Shown piece after piece: positions 21,189 through 27,473 of a DNA stretch of 43,573 nt. The stretch is from a virus: positions 1 to 43,573 of IMG/VR virus record IMGVR_UViG_3300046457_000390; one strand, written 5' to 3'. Numbering within the stretch: position 1 is the first letter of the stretch; each line of letters starts with the position of its first letter. A model generated the notes under the pieces. The model saw only the letters and a program-made list of their open reading frames with translations, was not told the origin of the DNA and did not search any database. The translations under genes were made by a program, and so were the position numbers.

Positions 21189-21894
21189 CGCCGGCATCGA
21201 CTGGCTATTCGCGGAGCTGCACGGCATGTTCGGCAACAAGGTCCTTGACGCCTACCGCAGTGGGCATGTCGAGGGCGGCGTCGATACCGGCATCGAGAAC
21301 ATGAAACGCACCTGGCTGGAGCGGATCAGGGCGAACGGGATCACGCGCGGGCAACTGCGGCGCGGCCTGACGGCGTGCGAGCGGCTACGGTTCCCGCCCA
21401 CCTGGGGGGAATTCCTCGCCCTGTGCCAGCCCGAACCGGATCCGGTTGCGGCCTACCAGGAAGCGGTGGCGGGCCTTGAGGCGCGCGACCGGGGTGAAAT
21501 CGGGGAGTGGTCCCACCCGGCGGTCTATTGGGCGGCGTCCGGCCTGCGCCGGGAGCTGCAGCAGGAGGCCTACGGCTCCGTGCGCGAGCGCTGGCTGGCT
21601 GCCTTCAAACGCCAGATGGCGCGCGGGGCATGGGACCCGATACCGGAAGCGCATGTCGCCCTGCCGGCACCCGGGCAGGCCTTCACCTCGCGCGAGGCGG
21701 CTGCGAAGGCGCTGCGCGAGCTGGGCGCATCCGGCATCCTGCGTGCCCATGTTCCGCTGGGGCAGGGGCTGCGCTGGGTGGACAAGGTGCTGGCGCGCGC
21801 CGCCGCAGGCGATCCGACGCTGCCGGCCGCGTCGTTGCGTCTTGCGCGCGAGGCCAGGCCCGACGACGACGGCACCGACCCGCCCCAGGTGTAG
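21154..21894 (+). CDS. Replication protein P-like (helicase loader)
   Basis: A 246-residue protein. Residues 12-95 carry the P-like signature: WLFAELHGMFGNKVLDAYRSG, ENMKRTWLERIRANGITRGQ, CERLRFPPTWGEFLALCQPE. In lambda and relatives P binds the host DnaB helicase and delivers it to the O-bound origin. The C-terminal half is more variable and helical. ATG 21154 lies within the end of the O-like gene, so the pair is translated together. Confidence 0.85.
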   Translation: MDVSTRSSTSTDAGIDWLFAELHGMFGNKVLDAYRSGHVEGGVDTGIENMKRTWLERIRANGITRGQLRRGLTACERLRFPPTWGEFLALCQPEPDPVAAYQEAVAGLEARDRGEIGEWSHPAVYWAASGLRRELQQEAYGSVRERWLAAFKRQMARGAWDPIPEAHVALPAPGQAFTSREAAAKALRELGASGILRAHVPLGQGLRWVDKVLARAAAGDPTLPAASLRLAREARPDDDGTDPPQV

Positions 21895-21935
21895 GCGCCG
21901 ACAACGAGATATTCATGAAGGACAGGAGGAACGAC

Positions 21936-22112
21936 ATGCTGGGACTATTCAAAATGCCATGGACGCGGCGCCGGGAAGCAGCCGCTGTCGCCGCGCGCCG
22001 GGCCGAGATCGCGCAGCAGCTGGAGGACCGCCGCGCGATCGCACGGGAGAAGCTCGCGCGCATCAACGCTGCGAAGGCGGGCCAGGCACGCGCACGGGAT
22101 GGGCAGGCGTGA
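21936..22112 (+). CDS. Small basic helical protein
   Basis: A 58-residue protein (MLGLFKMPWTRRREAAA onward), almost entirely a charged Ala/Arg/Glu helix. AGGAGG six bases upstream makes ATG 21936 preferable to ATG 21915. Its stop overlaps the GTG of the DUF1064 gene (GTGA). The helix could be a coiled coil that partners with the adjacent nuclease; no family is recognised. Confidence 0.6.
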   Translation: MLGLFKMPWTRRREAAAVAARRAEIAQQLEDRRAIAREKLARINAAKAGQARARDGQA

Positions 22113-22504
22113 TCTTCCGGCCCGTACGCCGCAAATACGGCAACGTCCGCGTCACGCACCAGGGCGAGACATACGACTCGATCGCGGAGTACGAACGCTA
22201 CCTGGTGCTGCTGCAGATGGAGCGCGACGGCGCGATTCGGGAGCTGACGCGCCAGGCCTCGTTTGTGCTCGCGCCCAAGGTGCGCATCAACGGCAAGACA
22301 AAAAGGGCGCTGATCTACCGGGCGGATTTCAGCTACCTGGACACGGCGACGGGGGAGCGGATCATCGAGGATGTGAAGGGGGCGCCGCTGACGGCGGTCT
22401 ACAAGATCAAGCGGCACCTGATGATGAGTCTGTACGGGATCACGATACTGGAGACGCGGCGGCCGCCGGCGCGGGTGTCGACGCGCCGAACGGCAAAGGA
22501 GTGA
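22109..22504 (+). CDS. DUF1064-family nuclease
   Basis: A 131-residue protein starting at GTG 22109. It matches the DUF1064 phage family: IFRPVRRKYGNVRV, YDSIAEYERYLVLLQMERDGAI, RADFSYLDTATGERIIEDVKG, then YKIKRHLMMSLYGITI. The E...D-x-F...EDVKG order is a PD-(D/E)XK-type active site, so it is probably a Holliday-junction or branched-DNA nuclease. It is the last gene of the right early operon; two bases beyond its stop the leftward gene 22507 ends, so transcripts converge here. Confidence 0.85.
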   Translation: MIFRPVRRKYGNVRVTHQGETYDSIAEYERYLVLLQMERDGAIRELTRQASFVLAPKVRINGKTKRALIYRADFSYLDTATGERIIEDVKGAPLTAVYKIKRHLMMSLYGITILETRRPPARVSTRRTAKE

Positions 22505-22506
22505 GC

Positions 22507-22932
22507 TTACGGTAAATGATACGGGTTTCCAGTGAGGCCGAAACCCAGTCGCACACCGATCAGGGCTGCCCAGATGACCATCGTCTGGCTCGCGCACTGG
22601 TGGATGTAAGCGCATTCACCGGCGAGGTCCATGTTGGCGCTCCAGTCGGCCATGACGATGATGCCGCCCGCGTCCAGCTCCAGTACATACTCGACCCGAT
22701 CAGGCTCTGAACCCTCGGCAGCCAGCTCAATCCGACCAAGCCGGCATACATGCCCGGTACGCCGATTGCGACATTCCTTGATGATCTCGGGGCCGTTTTC
22801 CATGAAGCTGGCAAAATCCGCTGCGCCCCGCTGAAAACCCACCGCCAGATCCCACATTTCGTCCGGCGTCAGGCCAAGCGGCAAGGGCACATCGCTGGGA
22901 GGCTGGAGGGGAGGGTTAACGTTCGTAGTCAT
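22507..22932 (-). CDS. Hypothetical accessory protein
   Basis: A 141-residue protein starting at ATG 22932 with GGAGA upstream. The N-terminus is Pro-rich; CRNRRTGHVCRLGRIEL near residue 54 is followed by a beta-rich EYVLELDAGGIIVMADWSA stretch and a C-terminal hydrophobic helix (TMVIWAALIGVRLGFGL) that might be membrane-associated. No known function. It is the last gene of a three-gene leftward island, behind a hairpin at 22976-22998, so its expression may be reduced by attenuation. Confidence 0.55.
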   Translation of the reverse strand: MTTNVNPPLQPPSDVPLPLGLTPDEMWDLAVGFQRGAADFASFMENGPEIIKECRNRRTGHVCRLGRIELAAEGSEPDRVEYVLELDAGGIIVMADWSANMDLAGECAYIHQCASQTMVIWAALIGVRLGFGLTGNPYHLP

Positions 22933-22975
22933 GATCTGTTCTCCATATGCCGCGCCGGGATGGTCGGCTTCTAAT

Positions 22976-22998
22976 GGCAAAGCCCGCTCAGGGCGGGC
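22976..22998 (-). terminator. Weak terminator/attenuator hairpin
   Basis: On the minus strand, GCCCGC-CCTGA-GCGGGC is followed by TTTGCC. It lies between the stop of the gene at 23045 and the start of the gene at 22932. The U-tract is short, so partial termination is likely. Confidence 0.5.
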
Positions 22999-23044
22999 AT
23001 GGTGCAACAGGCGACCAATATTGCTGGTTCAGAGCGGGGTGGTG

Positions 23045-23689
23045 TTAGACGCTGTTGCGCTGGCGGACGCACGCAGAGTGCAAGTCGCTCAGCCAATCGA
23101 GCACGCTCGATTCCAGCTTGATGTCTTCCTTGGCGGCGGACTCGCGGATTGCAGCGGCCATCGCCTCCAGTTCCACTTGCGTGGTCTCCGCCGTGATCGT
23201 ACCGACGCCATCCAGTACGACCTCGCCCGTATCCTCGTCCGTGTGCATGGACGACTCCATCCATCCGCCGACGGTATAGACCTGCACATGCTCGTCAGCC
23301 GGGAAAAACGTCTCTGCTGCATTTGCCAGTTCTTCCTCGGCTGCGGTCGCGTCGCCTGTCAGCCTGCCGATCCAATTGTTGCCGTCCCATTGCGATTCAA
23401 ACCCGTCGATCATGCGCTCGACCAGCTTCTGTAGTTCCTCCGACTCCAGGAACGCGGCGAGCGCGCTGCCCCTAGCGTACGGCGTGACCGGAACACGGCG
23501 CACGAGGCCATGATATACGCGCATCGGGGTCCCACCGTTACCGACCTCGCCGCTGAAATCCGCCTCGACGGTCTCGCACTCCAGATCGACCTCGATATAA
23601 GCAGGTTGCGGGGTGATCTCGCGCGGGTAGCGGGAGTAGACGGGGGTCAGCGTCTTGCGCAGGTCGTCAAGGTCGTTCACGATTTTCAT
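23045..23689 (-). CDS. Hypothetical accessory protein
   Basis: A 214-residue acidic protein. It starts MKIVNDLDDLRKTLTPVYSR and contains ECETVEADFSGEVGNGGTPM near residue 38 and EELQKLVERMIDGFESQWDG near 84. The C-terminal helix ends DLHSACVRQR. No domain is recognised; the highly acidic charge could suggest a DNA mimic (anti-restriction type), but there is no supporting motif. It lies downstream of a perfect 8-bp hairpin at 23711-23732 in its leader. Confidence 0.55.
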   Translation of the reverse strand: MKIVNDLDDLRKTLTPVYSRYPREITPQPAYIEVDLECETVEADFSGEVGNGGTPMRVYHGLVRRVPVTPYARGSALAAFLESEELQKLVERMIDGFESQWDGNNWIGRLTGDATAAEEELANAAETFFPADEHVQVYTVGGWMESSMHTDEDTGEVVLDGVGTITAETTQVELEAMAAAIRESAAKEDIKLESSVLDWLSDLHSACVRQRNSV

Positions 23690-23710
23690 GGTCTTTGTCC
23701 CTTTCAGTGA

Positions 23711-23732
23711 GCGCCCACCGGATAGTGGGCGC
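23711..23732 (-). other. Perfect hairpin in leader of the gene at 23689
   Basis: GCGCCCAC-CGGATA-GTGGGCGC is a perfect 8-bp stem with a 6-base loop, 10 bases after the stop of the gene at 23742 and 22 bases before the next ATG. There is no U-tract, so it is probably a stabilising or regulatory mRNA structure. Confidence 0.5.
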
Positions 23733-23741
23733 GGGTTGGTG

Positions 23742-23963
23742 TTACTCGAAAGCGTCGCCCTCATCGTAGTTGTCGGGGTCTACCTCGCCCTTTACCACTT
23801 CGCCACCGAAGCTATAGTCGAGCACCGGCGAGTCCGTATTTGCCCCATAGGTCAAGCCCTGCATCACTTCCAGCACCTTGTCGGATGCTTCGGAAGCCGG
23901 CTCCGTTGCATCGGCCGGGACCATCACAGCAAGAGTTACACCAACCAAGACAAGTCGTTTCAC
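23742..23963 (-). CDS. Small exported/periplasmic protein
   Basis: A 73-residue protein with a signal-peptide-like N-terminus: MKRLVLVGVTLAVMVPADAT, that is, a basic start, a hydrophobic core, and a possible cleavage after ADA. The mature part (about 53 residues) is acidic with no cysteine. Such morons may coat the cell or alter phage sensitivity, but there is no family match. It is the first gene of the leftward island and shares the intergenic palindrome at 24012 with the divergent gene at 24120. Confidence 0.55.
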   Translation of the reverse strand: MKRLVLVGVTLAVMVPADATEPASEASDKVLEVMQGLTYGANTDSPVLDYSFGGEVVKGEVDPDNYDEGDAFE

Positions 23964-24011
23964 GATTTTTTCTCCCGTATTTGCCGCGCCCCTGCGCGTC
24001 TATGCGTTTAA

Positions 24012-24027
24012 TTATATGCGCATATAA
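24012..24027. promoter_or_regulatory. Perfect 16-bp palindrome in divergent intergenic region
   Basis: TTATATGCGCATATAA is a perfect palindrome in an AT-rich stretch between the leftward gene 23963 and the rightward gene 24120. It is followed by CTAGCG. A related but imperfect sequence (CTATATACACACCTATCTAGCG) occurs at 26780-26801 in the other divergent gap. It is probably a regulator binding site. Confidence 0.45.
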
Positions 24028-24053
24028 CTAGCGTCAGTTGGCGCAGATCAGAA

Positions 24054-24091
24054 CTCCCGTACGTGATGCCGAATGTCACATAAGTGATACT
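24054..24091 (+). promoter_or_regulatory. Third pair of CI-type operators
   Basis: GTCACATAAGTGAT (24075-24088) closely matches the strong operators at 14490 and 15421. A weaker site, CTCCCGTACGTGAT, lies at 24054-24067, 21 bp away. GATACT at 24086-24091 could be the -10 of the gene at 24120. The repressor would thus also silence this gene. Confidence 0.55.
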
Positions 24092-24119
24092 GTGCATTCC
24101 TGCCCGGAGGAATCATTCC

Positions 24120-24665
24120 ATGTTTTCTGATCGCTACATCAGTGCACTGCAATCCTCGGACCTGCGCGACGACCCGCACCATACGTCGACGGAAGCGCTT
24201 TTCGCGGCAGCCATCGCCAGCAAGACCGGTGCCGGCCTGGGGGCATTGCTGTCGCGCGTGAAGTTCGCGGACGGGACCCCACGCCAGGCATTCGAGGCCG
24301 GATCGCACAACCTGGTGCAGCTGCTGAAGCTGTGGACGGGCTGCGTGACGCAGAAGGGCACAGAGCGCAAGTGGCTCCCGGCCCGAACCGAATGGGATGC
24401 CCAGGCCCAGCATGCGTTGTTCCGCCGCGTCGCCATGGGGTCGCTGGCGTACTGGCTCGATAGTCACTGCGGCGAGTGCCGTGGAGCTGGCCAGCAGCCC
24501 AACCGCCGACTGTGCCCCATCTGCAAGGGTAGCGGGCGGGCCGCGATTGCGCCGACCGCGCCGCGCCTGGAGCGCGAGCTCATTGCCGACATGGTGAGCG
24601 AACTGGAGGGGATGGTGCTGGCGCACAACACCCGTGCGGCACGATTCCTGCGGCGCCAGGCTTGA
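24120..24665 (+). CDS. Zinc-motif protein, Q-like candidate
   Basis: A 181-residue protein. Residues 10-110 are helical (TEALFAAAIASKTGAGLGALL, HNLVQLLKLWTGCV). At about residue 119 there is SHCGECRGAGQQPN followed by CPICKGSGR, a CxxCxG...CxxCxGxG zinc site, then a C-terminal helix. Phage antiterminator Q proteins (82/21 type) carry a similar zinc site, and its location at the end of the early genes, ahead of the late region and behind an operator, fits a late regulator. GGAGGAA precedes ATG 24120. A Q role is inferred and not proven. Confidence 0.6.
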   Translation: MFSDRYISALQSSDLRDDPHHTSTEALFAAAIASKTGAGLGALLSRVKFADGTPRQAFEAGSHNLVQLLKLWTGCVTQKGTERKWLPARTEWDAQAQHALFRRVAMGSLAYWLDSHCGECRGAGQQPNRRLCPICKGSGRAAIAPTAPRLERELIADMVSELEGMVLAHNTRAARFLRRQA

Positions 24666-24866
24666 CCAGACTGGTCACTGAGCACAGACCATATACGCGG
24701 ATGAGTTGCCACCCGCGCAAACACTGACGTATCATTACGGAAATCAACCGTTTCCCAGCCCGCGCCGCCAGCAAGCGGAACGGGCGCCAGAACAGCGGCG
24801 CCCCACAGTCTTTTCCCCAGCGTACTTCCCGCTCGCGCGGGTCCGGTCGGGAAAACAGTCCTCCTG

Positions 24867-25073
24867 CTACTCCCCGCTGATCGGCCGGCGCACGCCCTTC
24901 GCATCCGCTTCCTTGACCAGCCGCACCGCCTCGCGCAGACCCGCGCTCAACTCGCCGTTGCCCAAGGTGGTCGCGTACTCGATGGTGTCGGCATCCAGGT
25001 AGACATTCTTCCGCGTGCCGCCACTGAGCACGGGCGGTCGTCCGTCGGGGTTGTTGCTCTTGGTCGCATTCAT
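24867..25073 (-). CDS. Ribbon-helix-helix-like protein
   Basis: A 68-residue protein: GRPPVLSGGTRKNVYLDADT, then IEYATTLGNGELSAGLREAV. The strand RKNVYLD followed by two short helices with the GNGELSAGLR turn is the ribbon-helix-helix pattern of small DNA-binding proteins. Its ATG overlaps the preceding stop (ATGA, 25070-25073). It would form dimers that bind short palindromes; its target is unknown. The 200 bases between 24665 and 24867 carry no clear gene, and the two genes' transcripts converge across it. Confidence 0.65.
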   Translation of the reverse strand: MNATKSNNPDGRPPVLSGGTRKNVYLDADTIEYATTLGNGELSAGLREAVRLVKEADAKGVRRPISGE

Positions 25074-25555
25074 GCCGCCACCTGCGCCCTGGAGTACTTC
25101 GCGTGGTCCGGCTGCAGGCTGACCCAATCTTCCGGCGAGCGTTCGGACACCCACATGCGCGGCTTGATACCCTTCGGGGCACGCCAGCGTTCGATGATGC
25201 TGCCGCCGTTCGGACCCCGATAGACCTCCACCTGCCACGTACTGTCGACGCGCTTCAGTACCGGCTCGGCGTTGAAGTCGTAGAGCTGGGCCATTGCAAT
25301 GTCTTCGATGGTGAACGGCAGGTCGCGGCTTCCCCGCGTCGGGTAATGCCGCCACGTGGTCGGCTCGGTTCCCGAATTGGCAACCACCACGATAAGGTAA
25401 GTCGCTCCCGCCACGTAATCCCACCCTACCTGAACAACCACGGTAGGCGTGATCCTGATTTCGCCGTCCGTTTCCTCGCTGATGTCGGACACGAACGTGC
25501 CGACGACGCCCTGCTTCGCAAGGCGGTTGAGAACCTGCCGGGTCTTGCTAGTCAT
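25070..25555 (-). CDS. Hypothetical accessory protein
   Basis: A 161-residue protein rich in beta strands: TPTVVVQVGWDYVAGATYLIV near residue 37, TWQVEVYRGPNGGSIIERW near 105. No catalytic or membrane motif is clear. It overlaps the ribbon-helix-helix gene by ATGA and follows a hairpin at 25610-25626. The strand pattern suggests a compact beta domain; function unknown. Confidence 0.55.
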   Translation of the reverse strand: MTSKTRQVLNRLAKQGVVGTFVSDISEETDGEIRITPTVVVQVGWDYVAGATYLIVVVANSGTEPTTWRHYPTRGSRDLPFTIEDIAMAQLYDFNAEPVLKRVDSTWQVEVYRGPNGGSIIERWRAPKGIKPRMWVSERSPEDWVSLQPDHAKYSRAQVAA

Positions 25556-25609
25556 GATCCGCTCCTGTACAAACTGAGACCGCGCCGGATGCGCGACCCT
25601 CTCAGTACC

Positions 25610-25626
25610 AAAGCCCGCTCGTGGCG
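25610..25626 (-). terminator. Weak attenuator hairpin
   Basis: On the minus strand CCCGC-CACGA-GCGGG is followed by CTTTGG. It sits between the stop of the gene at 25658 and ATG 25555 and closely resembles the hairpin at 22976-22998. The U-tract is short, so read-through is expected. Confidence 0.45.
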
Positions 25627-25657
25627 GGGATCTGGCAATCTGACTACGGGCGTTCGG

Positions 25658-26161
25658 TCAGTCGGCTTTCAAGTGGCCACCCTCCTTGACCCACCTGCCG
25701 ATGGCGTCCTGCGCGTCACGCGTGTACTTCATCATCCCGTCCGGCATGCCTTCGTCCTGATCGCGCCCACCGTAGTGCGCAATGAGGGCGTCGGACAGTT
25801 CATCCTCGCAGAAGCCGCCGTACTCGTTGGCGTCAACGTGGTCGTCAAGGTCGCTGAAACTGGTGACGGTCGGCGGCACGCGCCCGCTGGCGATGTCCTC
25901 CAGCACCTCCCGTTTCATACGCGCGATGGTGAACTCAAGGACGGGCACCTGCGGCGTCTCATCCGGCACGCGCTGGTTCCAGAACCGGGCGTAGTACGAG
26001 GATATGCGCTCACTTGGGCCGCGCGCCCGGTGGCCGTTGTCCCTGATGAACTGCTCAGTCGCGGGGCCATAAGCCTCAAACTCCTGCTCCGCTTCGACCG
26101 TGTATGTTTTGGCCGGATACTTCCCGCGCCGGTCGCTGACCTGAATGGTGAATCGAGTCAT
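25658..26161 (-). CDS. Hypothetical accessory protein
   Basis: A 167-residue protein. The N-terminus (MTRFTIQVSDRRGKYPAKTY) begins a beta-rich region; the middle reads FEAYGPATEQFIRDNGHRAR, and the C-terminal half is acidic with DDHVDANEYGGFCEDELSDA. No family is recognised. It is cotranscribed leftward with the RadC-family gene upstream. Confidence 0.5.
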   Translation of the reverse strand: MTRFTIQVSDRRGKYPAKTYTVEAEQEFEAYGPATEQFIRDNGHRARGPSERISSYYARFWNQRVPDETPQVPVLEFTIARMKREVLEDIASGRVPPTVTSFSDLDDHVDANEYGGFCEDELSDALIAHYGGRDQDEGMPDGMMKYTRDAQDAIGRWVKEGGHLKAD

Positions 26162-26212
26162 AGGTGTCTTTCTATTAGTGGAAGGCCGACCAAAGCGGGT
26201 GGCGCGCCTGAA

Positions 26213-26710
26213 TCAAAGTTTTCCGTGCTCCGCGAACGAATACACATCGGCACCTGCGACGATGAAGTGGTCCAGCACACGGACCTCGAACAGATCAAGC
26301 GTCTTCACAAGCACCTGCGTGATCTTCAAGTCCGCCTCGCTCGGTTCCGCTACGCCAGACGGATGATTATGGGCGAGCAGGACGCCGCGAGCATTATAGG
26401 CCAGCGCTTCCTTGACTACCTCCCGCGGGTGCACGCTCGTGTGTGTCAGCGTGCCACGGAAAAGCTCTTTCGACTCCAGCAGCCGGTTCTTCGCGTCGAG
26501 GAACAGCACGACGAAGCCTTCGTATTCCTGTCCGGCCAGCGACAGACGCAAGTAGTCCTCGACCACGGCAGGGGAAAACAGGTGCGCGCCCGGTTCCTTC
26601 AGGCGCTTGAGCAGCACCGCCAGCGCATGCTGCACCAGCGTATCGTCATCCGGCAGCCCGTACATTACACGCTGCTCTTCCACGCGCCAATCAAATTTCC
26701 CGGTCCTCAT
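26213..26710 (-). CDS. radC: RadC-family JAMM-domain protein
   Basis: A 165-residue protein with the RadC core: VVLFLDAKNRLLESKELFRG, TLTHTSVHPREVVKEALAYN, then GVLLAHNHPSG at about residue 117 (the metal-binding HxH of the JAMM motif) and VRVLDHFIVAG. Full-length RadC has an N-terminal helix-hairpin-helix part; here the first 55 residues differ and are shorter, as in many plasmid and phage copies. Its biochemical role is unsettled; antirestriction islands often carry it. GGGGGATG is near ATG 26710. It is divergent from the terminase gene. Confidence 0.9.
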   Translation of the reverse strand: MRTGKFDWRVEEQRVMYGLPDDDTLVQHALAVLLKRLKEPGAHLFSPAVVEDYLRLSLAGQEYEGFVVLFLDAKNRLLESKELFRGTLTHTSVHPREVVKEALAYNARGVLLAHNHPSGVAEPSEADLKITQVLVKTLDLFEVRVLDHFIVAGADVYSFAEHGKL

Positions 26711-26779
26711 TGCATCCCCCGTCAAGTGATCCACTGGTGCCGCCAGCTCGGCAGGTGCTGCTGCATCCCATGACTTCAA

Positions 26780-26812
26780 CTATATACACACCTATCTAGC
26801 GACTATTGATGA
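26780..26812. promoter_or_regulatory. Divergent RadC/terminase control region
   Basis: The 145-base gap holds an AT-rich stretch CTATATACACACC (26780-26792), then CTATCTAGCG and GACTATTGATGA (26801-26812). The last 12 bases are identical to 15432-15443 downstream of the right early promoter. It probably contains the late promoter for the terminase/structural genes and a leftward promoter for RadC. Confidence 0.4.
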
Positions 26813-26855
26813 TCCTCAGTCGGGATGAGAGTGACCGAACAGTACGAGGCAGCAC

Positions 26856-27473
26856 ATGACAGAGACGAAGCGCAAGCAGGTCGATTGGGACCTGATCGAG
26901 CCGGATTGGCGGGCGAACGTCAAGTCCAAGCAGCAGTTGTCGCAGGAATACGGCGTGTCGCGTGCTGCCATGGACAAGCATTTCGGCAAGCTGGGGATCG
27001 TGCGCGACCTGGGCGAGAAGATACGCGCCAAGGCGGACGCGCTGGTTACACAGGCGGTGGTTACACGCCCGGTTACAGCCCAAACGACTGTAACCGAGCA
27101 GGAGATCATCGAAGGCAATGCGGTCCTGCAGGCCACGATCATCCAGTCGCAGCGCAAAGACATTTCCCGCTCGCGCCGACTCACCATGTCGCTGCTGGAC
27201 GAGCTGGAACACCAGACCGAGCACACCGAGCTGTATCGCCAGCTTGGTGAACTCCTCGCCGCTCCCGACGAACGTGGCCAGGACAAGCGCCTCGACCTGT
27301 TCATGAAGGCCATGTCGCTGCCCTCACGCACGACGACCATGAAGCAACTGGCCGACTCGCTGAAAGTGCTGATCGCCCTGGAGCGCGAGGCGTTCGGGAT
27401 CGACGCACGCCAGGAAGAAGGCAACGCCGGCATTGACGACGTGATCAGGCGCGTGAGGGACCGCGTTGGCTGA
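26856..27473 (+). CDS. Terminase small subunit
   Basis: A 205-residue protein. Residues 8-55 carry a DNA-binding segment (WDLIEPDWRANVKSKQQLSQ, EYGVSRAAMDKHFGKLGI). The rest is helical with a coiled-coil stretch and a C-terminal DDVIRRVRDRVG helix. It recognises the packaging site and feeds DNA to the large subunit, which starts inside its 3' end. It is the first late gene after the divergent RadC control region. Confidence 0.8.
   Translation: MTETKRKQVDWDLIEPDWRANVKSKQQLSQEYGVSRAAMDKHFGKLGIVRDLGEKIRAKADALVTQAVVTRPVTAQTTVTEQEIIEGNAVLQATIIQSQRKDISRSRRLTMSLLDELEHQTEHTELYRQLGELLAAPDERGQDKRLDLFMKAMSLPSRTTTMKQLADSLKVLIALEREAFGIDARQEEGNAGIDDVIRRVRDRVG

Noticed and set aside
25103-26773. Long rightward open frame of 556 codons
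   Set aside because: It is antisense to RadC and two other leftward genes; RadC motifs are unmistakable on the minus strand.
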